64,000 nucleotides of DNA from Cellulomonas xiejunii (GTDB lineage Bacteria; Actinomycetota; Actinomycetes; Actinomycetales; Cellulomonadaceae): the NCBI RefSeq assembly GCF_024508315.1, contig NZ_CP101987.1, positions 558,001-622,000 of the forward strand, read 5' to 3'. The notes beneath the pieces were generated by a model. The model was not told the DNA's origin. It ran no database searches and saw only the letters and a list, made by a program, of their open reading frames with translations. This document shows, in pieces, positions 26,806 through 34,558 of this stretch. Position numbers and translations under genes: made by a program. Within the stretch, counting starts at the first letter, position 1, and every line of letters starts with the position of its first letter.

Positions 26806-28074
26806 GTGCCGACCGAACCTGACGACGACGAGCTCGAGCTGATCCGCCGCTCGGGGGCGGTGCTGCGTGTGGGGCGGCTCAGCCTCGCGTCGGGGACGGG
26901 GTCGTACCGCGTGAAGGCGTCGATGGCGCGTGTCGCCGCGGCGCTGGGCATCGACCGGCACCAGGCGCACGTCACGCTCACGGAGATCACGACGACGTCG
27001 CACCGCGGCCGGTCGTTCCGCACCGAGGTCACGGAGGTCCGGGCGGTCGGCGTCAACACGGACCGGCTGGCCGAGCTCGAGCTGCTCGCTCAGCGCGTCG
27101 AGGCTCGTGCGCCCGTCACGGTCGACGAGCTCACCACGGAGATCGACCGGATCACCGCGAAGCCACCGCTGTACCCCGTGGCACTGAACGCGCTGTGGGC
27201 GGCCATCGCGTGCGCGGCGTTCGCGTTCCTCAACAACGGCGGCGTGATCGAGGTCCTCGGCGCGTTCGTCGGTGCGGGGCTGGGCCAGGCACTGCGACGG
27301 GTCATGCTGCACCGCGGCTTCAACCAGTTCGGCGTCACGATGCTCGCGGCGACCCTGGCGAGCCTGTCCTACCTGGGGTTCGTGCAGGCGCTGCACCTGC
27401 TCGGCCTCACGGGTGGGGTCCACGAGGCCGGGTACGTGGCGGCGGCCCTGTTCCTCGTCCCGGGGTTCCCGCTGGCGACGGGCGCGCTCGACCTCGCCAA
27501 GCTCGACTTCTCGGCCGGGGTGGCGCGTCTGACCTGGGCGCTCATGATCTTCGTGTCCGCGGCGTTCGCCGTCTGGGCCGTGTCGATCGTCGTCGGCCTG
27601 AGCCCGGACCCGCCGCGTGAGCTGGCGCTCGATCCGGCGGCGATGACGCTGCTGCGGCTGCTCGCGTCGTTCGTCGGCGTCCTGGGGTTCGCGCTGATGT
27701 TCAACAGCCCGTGGCGGATGGCGTTCGTCGCCGCGGGCGTCGCGACGCTCCCCAACGTGCTGCGCATCGAGGCGGTCGTCCGGTTCGACTGGCCGCCGCA
27801 GGCCGCGGCAGCCGTGGCGGCGTTCCTCGTCGGGTTGCTCGCCGCGTGGATCGCGCCCCGCCTCAACATCCCGCGCATCACCGTGTACGTGCCGGCGGTG
27901 ACGATCATGGTCCCCGGCGTGCCCGCGTACCGGGCCGTGTACTACCTGAGCAACGGCGACGTGAGCGAGGCCCTGACGTACGGCGTGTCCGCTGCGCTCG
28001 TCGTCACGGCGCTCGCCGTGGGGCTCGCGGTGGCCCGCATGTGCACCGATCGGGAGTGGGGCTTCGAGCGCTGA
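26806..28074 (+). CDS. ThrE-type threonine/serine exporter
   Basis: The 422-residue protein has the ThrE/DUF1212 layout: a cytosolic N-terminal domain (about residues 1-120, with RSGAVLRVGRLSLASGTGSY and VTLTEITTTSHRG), about ten hydrophobic helices in two sets of five, including the GAFVGAGLGQALRR and TVYVPAVTIMVPGVPAYRAV segments. It most likely exports small amino acids such as threonine or serine using the proton gradient. Both halves are fused in one protein, as in Corynebacterium ThrE. The start is GTG at 26806. Confidence 0.88.
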   Translation: MPTEPDDDELELIRRSGAVLRVGRLSLASGTGSYRVKASMARVAAALGIDRHQAHVTLTEITTTSHRGRSFRTEVTEVRAVGVNTDRLAELELLAQRVEARAPVTVDELTTEIDRITAKPPLYPVALNALWAAIACAAFAFLNNGGVIEVLGAFVGAGLGQALRRVMLHRGFNQFGVTMLAATLASLSYLGFVQALHLLGLTGGVHEAGYVAAALFLVPGFPLATGALDLAKLDFSAGVARLTWALMIFVSAAFAVWAVSIVVGLSPDPPRELALDPAAMTLLRLLASFVGVLGFALMFNSPWRMAFVAAGVATLPNVLRIEAVVRFDWPPQAAAAVAAFLVGLLAAWIAPRLNIPRITVYVPAVTIMVPGVPAYRAVYYLSNGDVSEALTYGVSAALVVTALAVGLAVARMCTDREWGFER

Positions 28075-28148
28075 GCTCGGGGGTCGATCGTCGTCCCACC
28101 TCACGCTTTGGTCCCGCGACCCCCGACCGGTACATTGGCCCACGTCTT

Positions 28149-28238
28149 GGAGACGTCGCATAGCCAGGTCTAGTGCGCGGCCCTGCTAAGGCCGTGAAGG
28201 GGTCAACCCTTCCGTGGGTTCAAATCCCACCGTCTCCG
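28149..28238 (+). tRNA. tRNA-Ser(GCU)
   Basis: The 7-base acceptor stem GGAGACG pairs with CGTCTCC (28231-28237), followed by discriminator G. The anticodon arm is CGGCC-CTGCTAA-GGCCG with anticodon GCT. A long variable arm (GTGAAGGGGTCAACCCTTCC) and GGGTTCAAATCCC T-arm identify tRNA-Ser. The 3' CCA is not fully encoded. A TACATT hexamer about 12 bases upstream may be its -10 box. Confidence 0.96.
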
Positions 28239-28262
28239 CACGTGTGATGTCCCCGGACATCG

Positions 28263-28301
28263 GGACGCCCCGGACCTGCGACGAGCAGGTCCGGGGCGTC
28301 C
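28263..28301 (+). terminator. Terminator hairpin after tRNA-Ser
   Basis: A perfect 17-base stem (GGACGCCCCGGACCTGC and its complement) closes a 5-base loop GACGA, 24 bases after the tRNA. There is no T-run. Confidence 0.85.
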
Positions 28302-28378
28302 GTCGTCCGGGGTGAACCCGGTGCTGTGACCGGCGCGTCGAGGGTGCGTGCAGGACACGGTCGCGGGTCAGCCGGGAC

Positions 28379-28945
28379 TCAGACCCCGACGACGTAGGTG
28401 AGCGCGGCCCACACCGAGACGGTGCCGACGGTGGTCCAGATGACGATGGCGACGGCCTGCCAGAGCAGGACCCAGCGGCGCGGCGTCCCCCCGCCCACGA
28501 GGACGGTCGCCGTGATCTGGGTGGGGACGGCGAACGGGCCGAGGATGCTCGCGCCGGGGACGCCGTAGCGGACGAGCCACGCGTTGAGGCGCTGACGCCC
28601 CTTCGACACCGGCTTCGCGGGGGGTGTCTCGTGGAGCGCCTCCCCGTCGATGCCCGGTCCGGCGCCTGCGCCGACCCCGACCCGGCTCAGACGTCGGTCG
28701 ACGACAGCCGTTCTGGCGCGTGAGGTGAGCGCGACGGCGAGCAGCACGGACAGGAAGTTGCCCGCGGCTGCCGCGGCGGCCGCGACGACGGGATGGATGC
28801 CGCCGACGACGCCGATGATGGCCCCTCCCTCGCCCTCGACCATCGGGATCGCGCCGGCGAGCATGATGATGAACGGCTGGACGGCCTCGGGTACCTGGGC
28901 CACGAGCTCCTGGATGTTGACGATGAGCTGCTCGATGGGGTTCAT
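28379..28945 (-). CDS. Small multidrug-export-like membrane protein
   Basis: The 188-residue protein has four or so hydrophobic helices and resembles the 'small multidrug export protein' / DedA-like family: FIIMLAGAIPMVEGEGGAII near residue 25, HPVVAAAAAAAGNFLSVLLA near residue 50, a hydrophilic Pro/Gly-rich loop and ASILGPFAVPTQITATVL near residue 135. The transport role is named from the family and is not proven. It precedes the kinase gene's end by 51 bases in the opposite order, as the kinase gene is upstream on the same strand. Confidence 0.72.
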   Translation of the reverse strand: MNPIEQLIVNIQELVAQVPEAVQPFIIMLAGAIPMVEGEGGAIIGVVGGIHPVVAAAAAAAGNFLSVLLAVALTSRARTAVVDRRLSRVGVGAGAGPGIDGEALHETPPAKPVSKGRQRLNAWLVRYGVPGASILGPFAVPTQITATVLVGGGTPRRWVLLWQAVAIVIWTTVGTVSVWAALTYVVGV

Positions 28946-28996
28946 GTCGGGTCTTTCCTCTCGGGTGGGTGGTGCGTGTGTCAGGGGTGAGGTTGT

Positions 28997-29881
28997 CTAG
29001 GCGGCCACGGCCGCCGTGGTGCCGGCGTCGTCCGCCGGGGTCATGGACCGTGCGGCGGACAGGAGCGCCTCGCGGAACGACCGGGCGCTCGGGAACCGGG
29101 TGCCCGGGTCCTTGGCGAGGGCCCGTCGGAGCACCGCGTCGAGCGCCGGAGCGACGTCGCGGCGATGGGCGCTGACCGGCACGGGGTTCTCGTGCACGTG
29201 CTGGTAGGCCACCGCGACCGCGTCGTCCCCGACGAAGGGGGGCCGTCCGGTCAGCAGCTCGTAGAGCAGACAGCCCGCGGAGTACAGGTCGCTCCGGGCG
29301 TCGGCGGTCCCACCGCGCACCTGTTCGGGGGAGAGGTACGCAGCGGTGCCGAGGAGCGCGCCGGTCCGGTCCGCGGTGCTGCCGGGATCGCCTCCGACCC
29401 GCGCGATCCCGAAGTCCACGACCTTGATCCGGCCCTCGGGTGTGACCATGACGTTGGCCGGCTTGATGTCGCGGTGGATGACGCCCGCACGGTGGCTGGT
29501 CTCCAACGCCGACAGGACCCCCACCTGATGCGCGACGGCCTCGTCCAGCGCGAGTGCGCCGTCGCGGAGCCGTGCGCGCAGCGACTGGCCGGCGACGTGC
29601 TCCATGACGATGAACGGAATGCCCACCCCGCCGTCGTCGACGTGTTCTCCGACGTCATGGACGGAGACGATGCGGGGGTCGTCGAGGGCGGCGACCGTCT
29701 GCGCCTCCCGCCGGAACCTGGACCGGACGAGCGGGTCACGCGCCAGGTCGGCGTGGAGCACCTTGACCGCGACCTGGCGCCCGAGACGCAGGTCACGGCC
29801 GAGGTGGACGACGGCCATGCCGCCGCGGCCGAGGACCTCGCGGAGCTCATAGCGTCCGCCGAGCACGCGAGGCGAATTCAT
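28997..29881 (-). CDS. Soluble serine/threonine protein kinase
   Basis: The 294-residue Hanks-type kinase begins at ATG 29881. It has the Gly loop LGRGGMAVVHLGRD, the Lys of VAVKVL, HRDIKPANVM (catalytic loop), DFGIAR and LSPEQVRGG. The sequence stops soon after the kinase domain, with no membrane helix and no PASTA repeats, so unlike PknB it should be cytosolic. It is divergent from a large LuxR-type ATPase regulator, with about 246 bases between. An upstream in-frame extension to 29938 has no support. Confidence 0.92.
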   Translation of the reverse strand: MNSPRVLGGRYELREVLGRGGMAVVHLGRDLRLGRQVAVKVLHADLARDPLVRSRFRREAQTVAALDDPRIVSVHDVGEHVDDGGVGIPFIVMEHVAGQSLRARLRDGALALDEAVAHQVGVLSALETSHRAGVIHRDIKPANVMVTPEGRIKVVDFGIARVGGDPGSTADRTGALLGTAAYLSPEQVRGGTADARSDLYSAGCLLYELLTGRPPFVGDDAVAVAYQHVHENPVPVSAHRRDVAPALDAVLRRALAKDPGTRFPSARSFREALLSAARSMTPADDAGTTAAVAA

Positions 29882-30127
29882 GAGGGGGTCCCTTCCTTTC
29901 TGATGGTCGGCCGTGCCGGGAATGGCTGTTCTGGCCACGTCGTCAGACTCGCAGCGGCGGCCGCGCGGTCGCGTCGGTGGTCATCACGGTGGAATGGGCG
30001 TCCGGGGCGCCACGGAACCGCCGCGGCGGACAAATCCACGGAGAATGGCGCGCGCCGCGTCAGGGTCCACTACGGTGGCGGCTACCTAGTCGGGGGTAAT
30101 GGACGGGAGAATCACCTGACCCACCTT

Positions 30128-32863
30128 GTGGGCCGGCACTCGCAGATCGAGGCGGTCGAGAAGCTCCTCTCGCTGGCCCGGGCCGGGCACAGCGGGGCTG
30201 TCGTGGTGAGCGGGGAAGCGGGAATCGGGAAGACCGCCGTCCTCCAGCACGCTCAGCAGACGGCGGTCGCCTCGGGATTCCGGGTGGAGACCTCGGTCGG
30301 CGTCGAGTCCGAGTCCCAGTTCGCGTTCGCCGGGTTGCACCAGCTGTGCGCCCCCCTGCTGGACCGCGCCGGCATGCTGCCCGAGCCGCAACGGGCTGCT
30401 CTCGGCGTCGCGTTCGGACTCCACGGTGGTGCCGCGCCGGACCGGTTCCTGGTGGGGCTCGCCATCCTCCACCTGCTGGCCGAGGCCGCCGAGGAAGCGC
30501 CTCTGCTCTGCCTGGTCGACGACGCGCAGTGGCTCGACGAGGCGTCGGTGCAGGTGCTGGCCTTCGTGGCCCGACGGGTCGGGGCCGAGAGGTTGGCCCT
30601 GGTGTTCGGGTTGCGTGACTCCGGCGAGGGCTCGGGCGACCGTCCTCCGTTCGCGGGGCTGCCGGAGCTGCGACTGGAGCGGCTGGACGAGGCGGACGCA
30701 CGTGCGCTGCTCGGTGCCGCCCTGCACGGTCCGCTGGACGAAGGTGTACGCGAACGGTTCCTCGCCGAGGCGCGTGGCAACCCCTTGGCGCTGCTGGAGC
30801 TGCCCCGCAGCATTCCCACCGGGAACTTCGCCGGCGGGTTCGAGCTGCCCGACGTGCTCGACGTCCCGCACCGCGTCGAGGAGAGCTTCCGGCGCCGCTC
30901 GGACAGCCTGCCGCCGGAGACGCAGCGGCTGCTGCTGCTCGTCGCCTCCGAGCCGACGGGCGACGCGGCGCTGCTGTGGCGTGCGGTCGGGCTGATGGGC
31001 CTCGCCCGCGAGGTGGCGATGCCCGCCGAGCAGGCAGGGCTGCTGGAGGTCGGCGCGCGGCTCCGGTTCCGTCACCCGCTGATGCGGTCGGCGGTGTACC
31101 GGGCGGCCACGCCGCCGGACCGTCGGCGTGCCCACGCCGCGCTCGCCGAGGCGACCGACCCGCAGGTCGACCCGGATCGCTGTGCCTGGCACCGCGCGCA
31201 GGCGGTGCTCGGAGCCGACGAGGAGGCTGCGGAAGGGTTGGAGCTCTCGGCCGGGCGGGCACGCGCCCGCGGGGGTGTGGCCGCCGCGGCCGCGTTCCTG
31301 CAGCGCGCCGCGGAGCTGTCCCCCGAACCCGCCGCTCGCGCGCGGCGGGCGCTGGAGGGCGCCGAGGCCAAGCACGAGGCGGGTGCCTCCGAAGCGGCAC
31401 AGGAGCTGCTGACGACCGCCGCGGCCGGCCCGTTGGACGCCCTGCAGCACGCTCGCCTCGCACTGCTGCGGGCGCAGGTCGCGTTCCACCTGACACGGGA
31501 CGGGAACGCCCCTCGCATGCTGCTCGACGCGGCCCGGATGCTTGCCCCGCTCGCCCCGGCACTCTCCCGCGAGACCTTCCTGCACGCGCTGGATGCCGCC
31601 GTCCTCAACGGCAGCGACGACGTGACCCACATCGCCGAGGCGGCCCTGGCCGCTCCTGTGGCCGACGTCCCCGCGCGGCCTGTGGACCTGCTCCTCGACG
31701 GCCTCGCGACGACCCTGACGCGGGGGTACGCGGCGGGTGCACGCGGGTTGTGGAGCGCCGTCGACGCGGTTCGCGCGAGCGCGTCCGCGGGTCCTGGGCG
31801 GGATCCTCGCAGCGACGGCTGGCTGTGGCTGGCAGGGCGCACCGCGGTCGGGCTGTTCGACGACGATCTGCTCCACGACGTGGCCACCCGCAACGTCCAG
31901 CTGGTCCGTGAGGGCGGTGCGCTGGCCAGGCTCCCGGCCGCGCTGAACCTCCTGTCGATCACCTCCGTCCTGATGGGCGATCTGGCACGGGCGGACGAGC
32001 TCGCTGCCGAGGCGGCATCGATCATGGAGGCCACCGGTGGGGTCGAGCTGCGGCACGCCCGCGTCATCCTGGGCGGCTGGGCCGGCGACCACGCCACGAC
32101 CACCGCGCTCAGCGCGAGCACCGCCCAGGACGACGCCCATCCGGACAGGGGTACGGACGCCACCCAGGCCCAGTACGCGCTGGCGGTGCTGCACAACGGG
32201 ATGGGCAGCTATGCGAGGGCGCGGGAGGCGGCGACCCGGGCGTGCACGTCACCCGAGGTCGCGATCAGCGGCTCGAGCCTCACTGAGCTCATCGAGGCGT
32301 GCGTCCGCTCGGGGCAGCCGGAGGACGCGACCCAGGCGATGGAGGAGTTCAGCGCCCGGGCGCGCGTCAGGCCGACCCCCTGGTCGCTGGGGCTGGAGGC
32401 GTACGCCCGGGCGCTCATGAGCACCGGCCAGGCGGCCGAGGACCAGTACCGCGCGGCGATCGAGCACCTCGGGAGGAGCCGGATGCGCGGCTACCTCGCC
32501 CGCGCCCACCTCGTCCACGGCGAGTGGCTGCGTCGTGAGGGGCGCCGCCGGGATGCCCGGGACCAGCTCCGCACGGCCCACGAGCTGCTCAGCGACATGG
32601 GTGCGGACGCGTTCGCCGGCCGGGCCGCCCGCGAGCTCCGCGCGACGGGGGAGCACCCACGCGCGCGTGCCGCCCAGCCGACCGACGAGCTCACCACGCA
32701 GGAGCTGCACGTGGCCCGACTGGTGGCCACCGGGGCCACCTCCCGTGAGGTCGGCGCACGCCTGTTCCTCAGCCCACGGACCGTCGAGGCCCACCTGCGC
32801 AACATCTTCCGCAAGCTCGGCATCACCTCGCGCCGCGAGCTCCGCGAGCTCCAGCTCACCTGA
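30128..32863 (+). CDS. Large LuxR-family regulator with AAA-type ATPase domain
   Basis: The protein is about 911 residues. It opens with VGRHSQIEAVEKLLS and the Walker A GEAGIGKTAVL, then Walker B LLCLVDDAQWLD. A long helical, TPR-like middle of some 600 residues follows, and the C-terminal LuxR helix-turn-helix is LTTQELHVARLVATGATSRE, then LSPRTVEAHLRNIFRKLG. This is the LAL (large ATP-binding LuxR) class, usually pathway activators. The start is uncertain: GTG at 30128 is the nearest standard start, but a CTG at 30116 with GGGAG before it is possible. The adjacent divergent kinase may regulate it or share control. Confidence 0.85.
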   Translation: MGRHSQIEAVEKLLSLARAGHSGAVVVSGEAGIGKTAVLQHAQQTAVASGFRVETSVGVESESQFAFAGLHQLCAPLLDRAGMLPEPQRAALGVAFGLHGGAAPDRFLVGLAILHLLAEAAEEAPLLCLVDDAQWLDEASVQVLAFVARRVGAERLALVFGLRDSGEGSGDRPPFAGLPELRLERLDEADARALLGAALHGPLDEGVRERFLAEARGNPLALLELPRSIPTGNFAGGFELPDVLDVPHRVEESFRRRSDSLPPETQRLLLLVASEPTGDAALLWRAVGLMGLAREVAMPAEQAGLLEVGARLRFRHPLMRSAVYRAATPPDRRRAHAALAEATDPQVDPDRCAWHRAQAVLGADEEAAEGLELSAGRARARGGVAAAAAFLQRAAELSPEPAARARRALEGAEAKHEAGASEAAQELLTTAAAGPLDALQHARLALLRAQVAFHLTRDGNAPRMLLDAARMLAPLAPALSRETFLHALDAAVLNGSDDVTHIAEAALAAPVADVPARPVDLLLDGLATTLTRGYAAGARGLWSAVDAVRASASAGPGRDPRSDGWLWLAGRTAVGLFDDDLLHDVATRNVQLVREGGALARLPAALNLLSITSVLMGDLARADELAAEAASIMEATGGVELRHARVILGGWAGDHATTTALSASTAQDDAHPDRGTDATQAQYALAVLHNGMGSYARAREAATRACTSPEVAISGSSLTELIEACVRSGQPEDATQAMEEFSARARVRPTPWSLGLEAYARALMSTGQAAEDQYRAAIEHLGRSRMRGYLARAHLVHGEWLRREGRRRDARDQLRTAHELLSDMGADAFAGRAARELRATGEHPRARAAQPTDELTTQELHVARLVATGATSREVGARLFLSPRTVEAHLRNIFRKLGITSRRELRELQLT

Positions 32864-32940
32864 TCCGACGGGCGCGGCCCGCCGACCATCGGTGGCTCCT
32901 ACCGATGCGAAGGGCGGGTCGCGCGGACCAGCCTGGCACC

Positions 32941-33036
32941 ATGCACCGGTACCCGCAGCACGATCCCGTCCGGCAGGACCGCTACCGACACCCCGGGCAG
33001 GCTGACCCGACGGTGGGATCAGGCGCGGCCCGATGA
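32941..33036 (+). CDS. Possible 31-residue leader ORF
   Basis: An ATG at 32941 opens 31 codons rich in Arg, Gln, His and Pro (MHRYPQHDPVRQDRYRHPGQ...). Its TGA overlaps the ATG of the next gene (ATGA), the usual sign of translational coupling. No family was recognised and no strong ribosome site is present. It may be a leader peptide or chance. Confidence 0.3.
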   Translation: MHRYPQHDPVRQDRYRHPGQADPTVGSGAAR

Positions 33037-33704
33037 AGGTCTTCATCATCGGCGTCAGCGGGGCCGTCGGTCGGCTCCTGGCGGGCGACCTCGTCGAGCG
33101 GGGCGACGACGTCGCCGGACTGGTCCGTCGGGACGAGCAGCGAGCAGAGCTCGCGGCGCGGGGGGTCGCGGCCCACGTGGGCGAGCTGGCGGACCTGACC
33201 GTCGACTCGCTGGCGGAGCTCCTCGCCGGCTCGGACGTCGTCGTCTTCACTGCGGGGTCGAACGGTGGGGCGCGGCAGATCACGGCGGCCATCGACGGCG
33301 AGGGGGCGGTCAAGACGCTGGACGCGGCACGCCTCGCCGGCGTGGGCCGCTTTGCGCTGCTGTCCGTGCTTCCCGAGGCCGGGCGCGGGCAGGACCTCGG
33401 CGAGGACGTGGAGTTCTACTTCGCGGTCAAGAAGCTGGTCGACGTCACGGTGAGCATGAGCGACCTGGACTGGCTGATCCTGCGGCCGTCCCTGCTCGTC
33501 GACCGCGACGGGATCGGGACGATCTCGTTGGGCCCGGCGCAGCCGCACGACGAGATCCCCCGCCAGGACGTGGCCGCCACGCTGGCCGCGCTGCTCCACG
33601 AGCCGCGGATCCGTCGGCAGATCCTCGAGGTCACCCAGGGCTCGACCCCGATCGCCTGGGCGGTGCTCGCGCACCTGAGGCCGCGTCGGTGGCCCGAGGG
33701 CTGA
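33033..33704 (+). CDS. NAD(P)-binding Rossmann protein, SDR-like
   Basis: The 223-residue protein begins KVFIIGVSGAVGRLLAGDLV, the dinucleotide-binding loop of atypical SDR/NmrA-like proteins, and continues with DVVVFTAGSNGG, RFALLSVLPEAG and DLDWLILRPSLLVD. The YxxxK pair seems to be replaced by YFAVKK. A role as an NAD(P)H-binding sensor or reductase is plausible. The short leader ORF upstream may be coupled to it. GG-poor upstream sequence gives no clear ribosome site. Confidence 0.8.
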   Translation: MKVFIIGVSGAVGRLLAGDLVERGDDVAGLVRRDEQRAELAARGVAAHVGELADLTVDSLAELLAGSDVVVFTAGSNGGARQITAAIDGEGAVKTLDAARLAGVGRFALLSVLPEAGRGQDLGEDVEFYFAVKKLVDVTVSMSDLDWLILRPSLLVDRDGIGTISLGPAQPHDEIPRQDVAATLAALLHEPRIRRQILEVTQGSTPIAWAVLAHLRPRRWPEG

Positions 33705-33774
33705 CCGCGCCCAGGGCTTCCGGACGTGCGGAACCTCCGTGACGACGGGGCCGGTTCCGCGGTGTTCGTCCCGT

Positions 33775-34010
33775 TCGCCCGGTGCGTCCGCATCTGTCTG
33801 CGGGCATGCTCTGACCCACGCAGGGCATCGACGAGGATCCGGGGGCTCGATGCGTTGCATGCGTCGGGTCGGGCAGGTCGTGGTGGGGGCGCTGCTCGGA
33901 GCGTGGTCTGCTCGGGGTCGCGGTCGACCCCGATCCCGCGACGCGCGCGATCTACGTGTTCTACACGGCGCGCGGTACGAGCGCGTCCCGGCCGCAGGGG
34001 GGCCCGCCGT
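33775..34010 (+). pseudogene. Deleted copy of the 5' end of the sugar dehydrogenase gene
   Basis: The region repeats, with an internal deletion, the promoter region, signal peptide and one core segment of the gene at 34559. The start ATG (33850) is followed by RRVGQVVVGALLGA, like RGRVVQVLVGSLLAA in the intact gene. At about 33890-33908 it jumps to a match of GLLGVAVDPDPATRAIY (reading VAVDPDPATRAIYVFYTARG), in a different frame from the ATG. The upstream 75 bases also resemble the intact gene's leader (GCATGCTC...GACGA). The intact gene has about 240 bases between the two matching parts. The remnant ends next to the GNAT gene. Confidence 0.8.
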
Positions 34011-34021
34011 GCCGCGTGCCG

Positions 34022-34423
34022 TCAGAGCCGCAGCAGCCCCGCCGCCGTCCTCCCGAACCCGCACGCGCGGTAGAACCCCTCGAGGTGCGGCTCGAAGTCG
34101 ACGTGCAGCCACGCGCAGCCCGCCGCGCGCACCTCGACGACGAGCCGTTCGACGAGCCGACGTCCGGTGCCCTGCCCCTGGTGCGCGGGGTCGACCACGG
34201 CGTCGAGCAGGAACGCGTGCGCGCCACCGTCCCAGCACGCGTGGACGAACCCCACGAGCCGGTCGTCGACGAACGCGCCCACCCAGTTCACGCCGTACCG
34301 CTCGAGGCGCGCCGACCACGGCGTCTCGTCCCTCGGTACCGCGGTGCCGAACGCGCGCGCGTGCAGGCGAGTCAGGGCGGCGTCGTCCACGTCGAAGCGG
34401 ACGCGCAGGTCGGGGGTGTGCAC
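34022..34423 (-). CDS. GNAT-family N-acetyltransferase
   Basis: The 133-residue protein has the acetyl-CoA-binding motif DAVVDPAHQGQGTGRRLVER at about residues 75-94 and the C-terminal FYRACGFGRTAAGLL. It transfers an acetyl group to an unknown amine. GTG at 34423 starts a protein of family length (VHTPDLRVRFDVDD); an ATG at 34441 would add six residues. It lies between the sugar dehydrogenase gene and the deleted copy of that gene's 5' end. Confidence 0.86.
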   Translation of the reverse strand: MHTPDLRVRFDVDDAALTRLHARAFGTAVPRDETPWSARLERYGVNWVGAFVDDRLVGFVHACWDGGAHAFLLDAVVDPAHQGQGTGRRLVERLVVEVRAAGCAWLHVDFEPHLEGFYRACGFGRTAAGLLRL

Positions 34424-34558
34424 GGCCCCAGGGTGGCCCATGGCGGCCCGTCGGTGCGACCGCGAGGAGCGGACGTGCCATCCGAATTGCCCGTTGCGTC
34501 CCGACCCGGGCCCGTGCATGCTCGACGCACGGAAGCGTCGACGAAGACGGGGATCGCG

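Noticed and set aside
29165..30127. N-terminal extension of the large LuxR regulator
   Set aside because: It is antisense to the kinase gene and the divergent promoter region and shows no conserved protein pattern.
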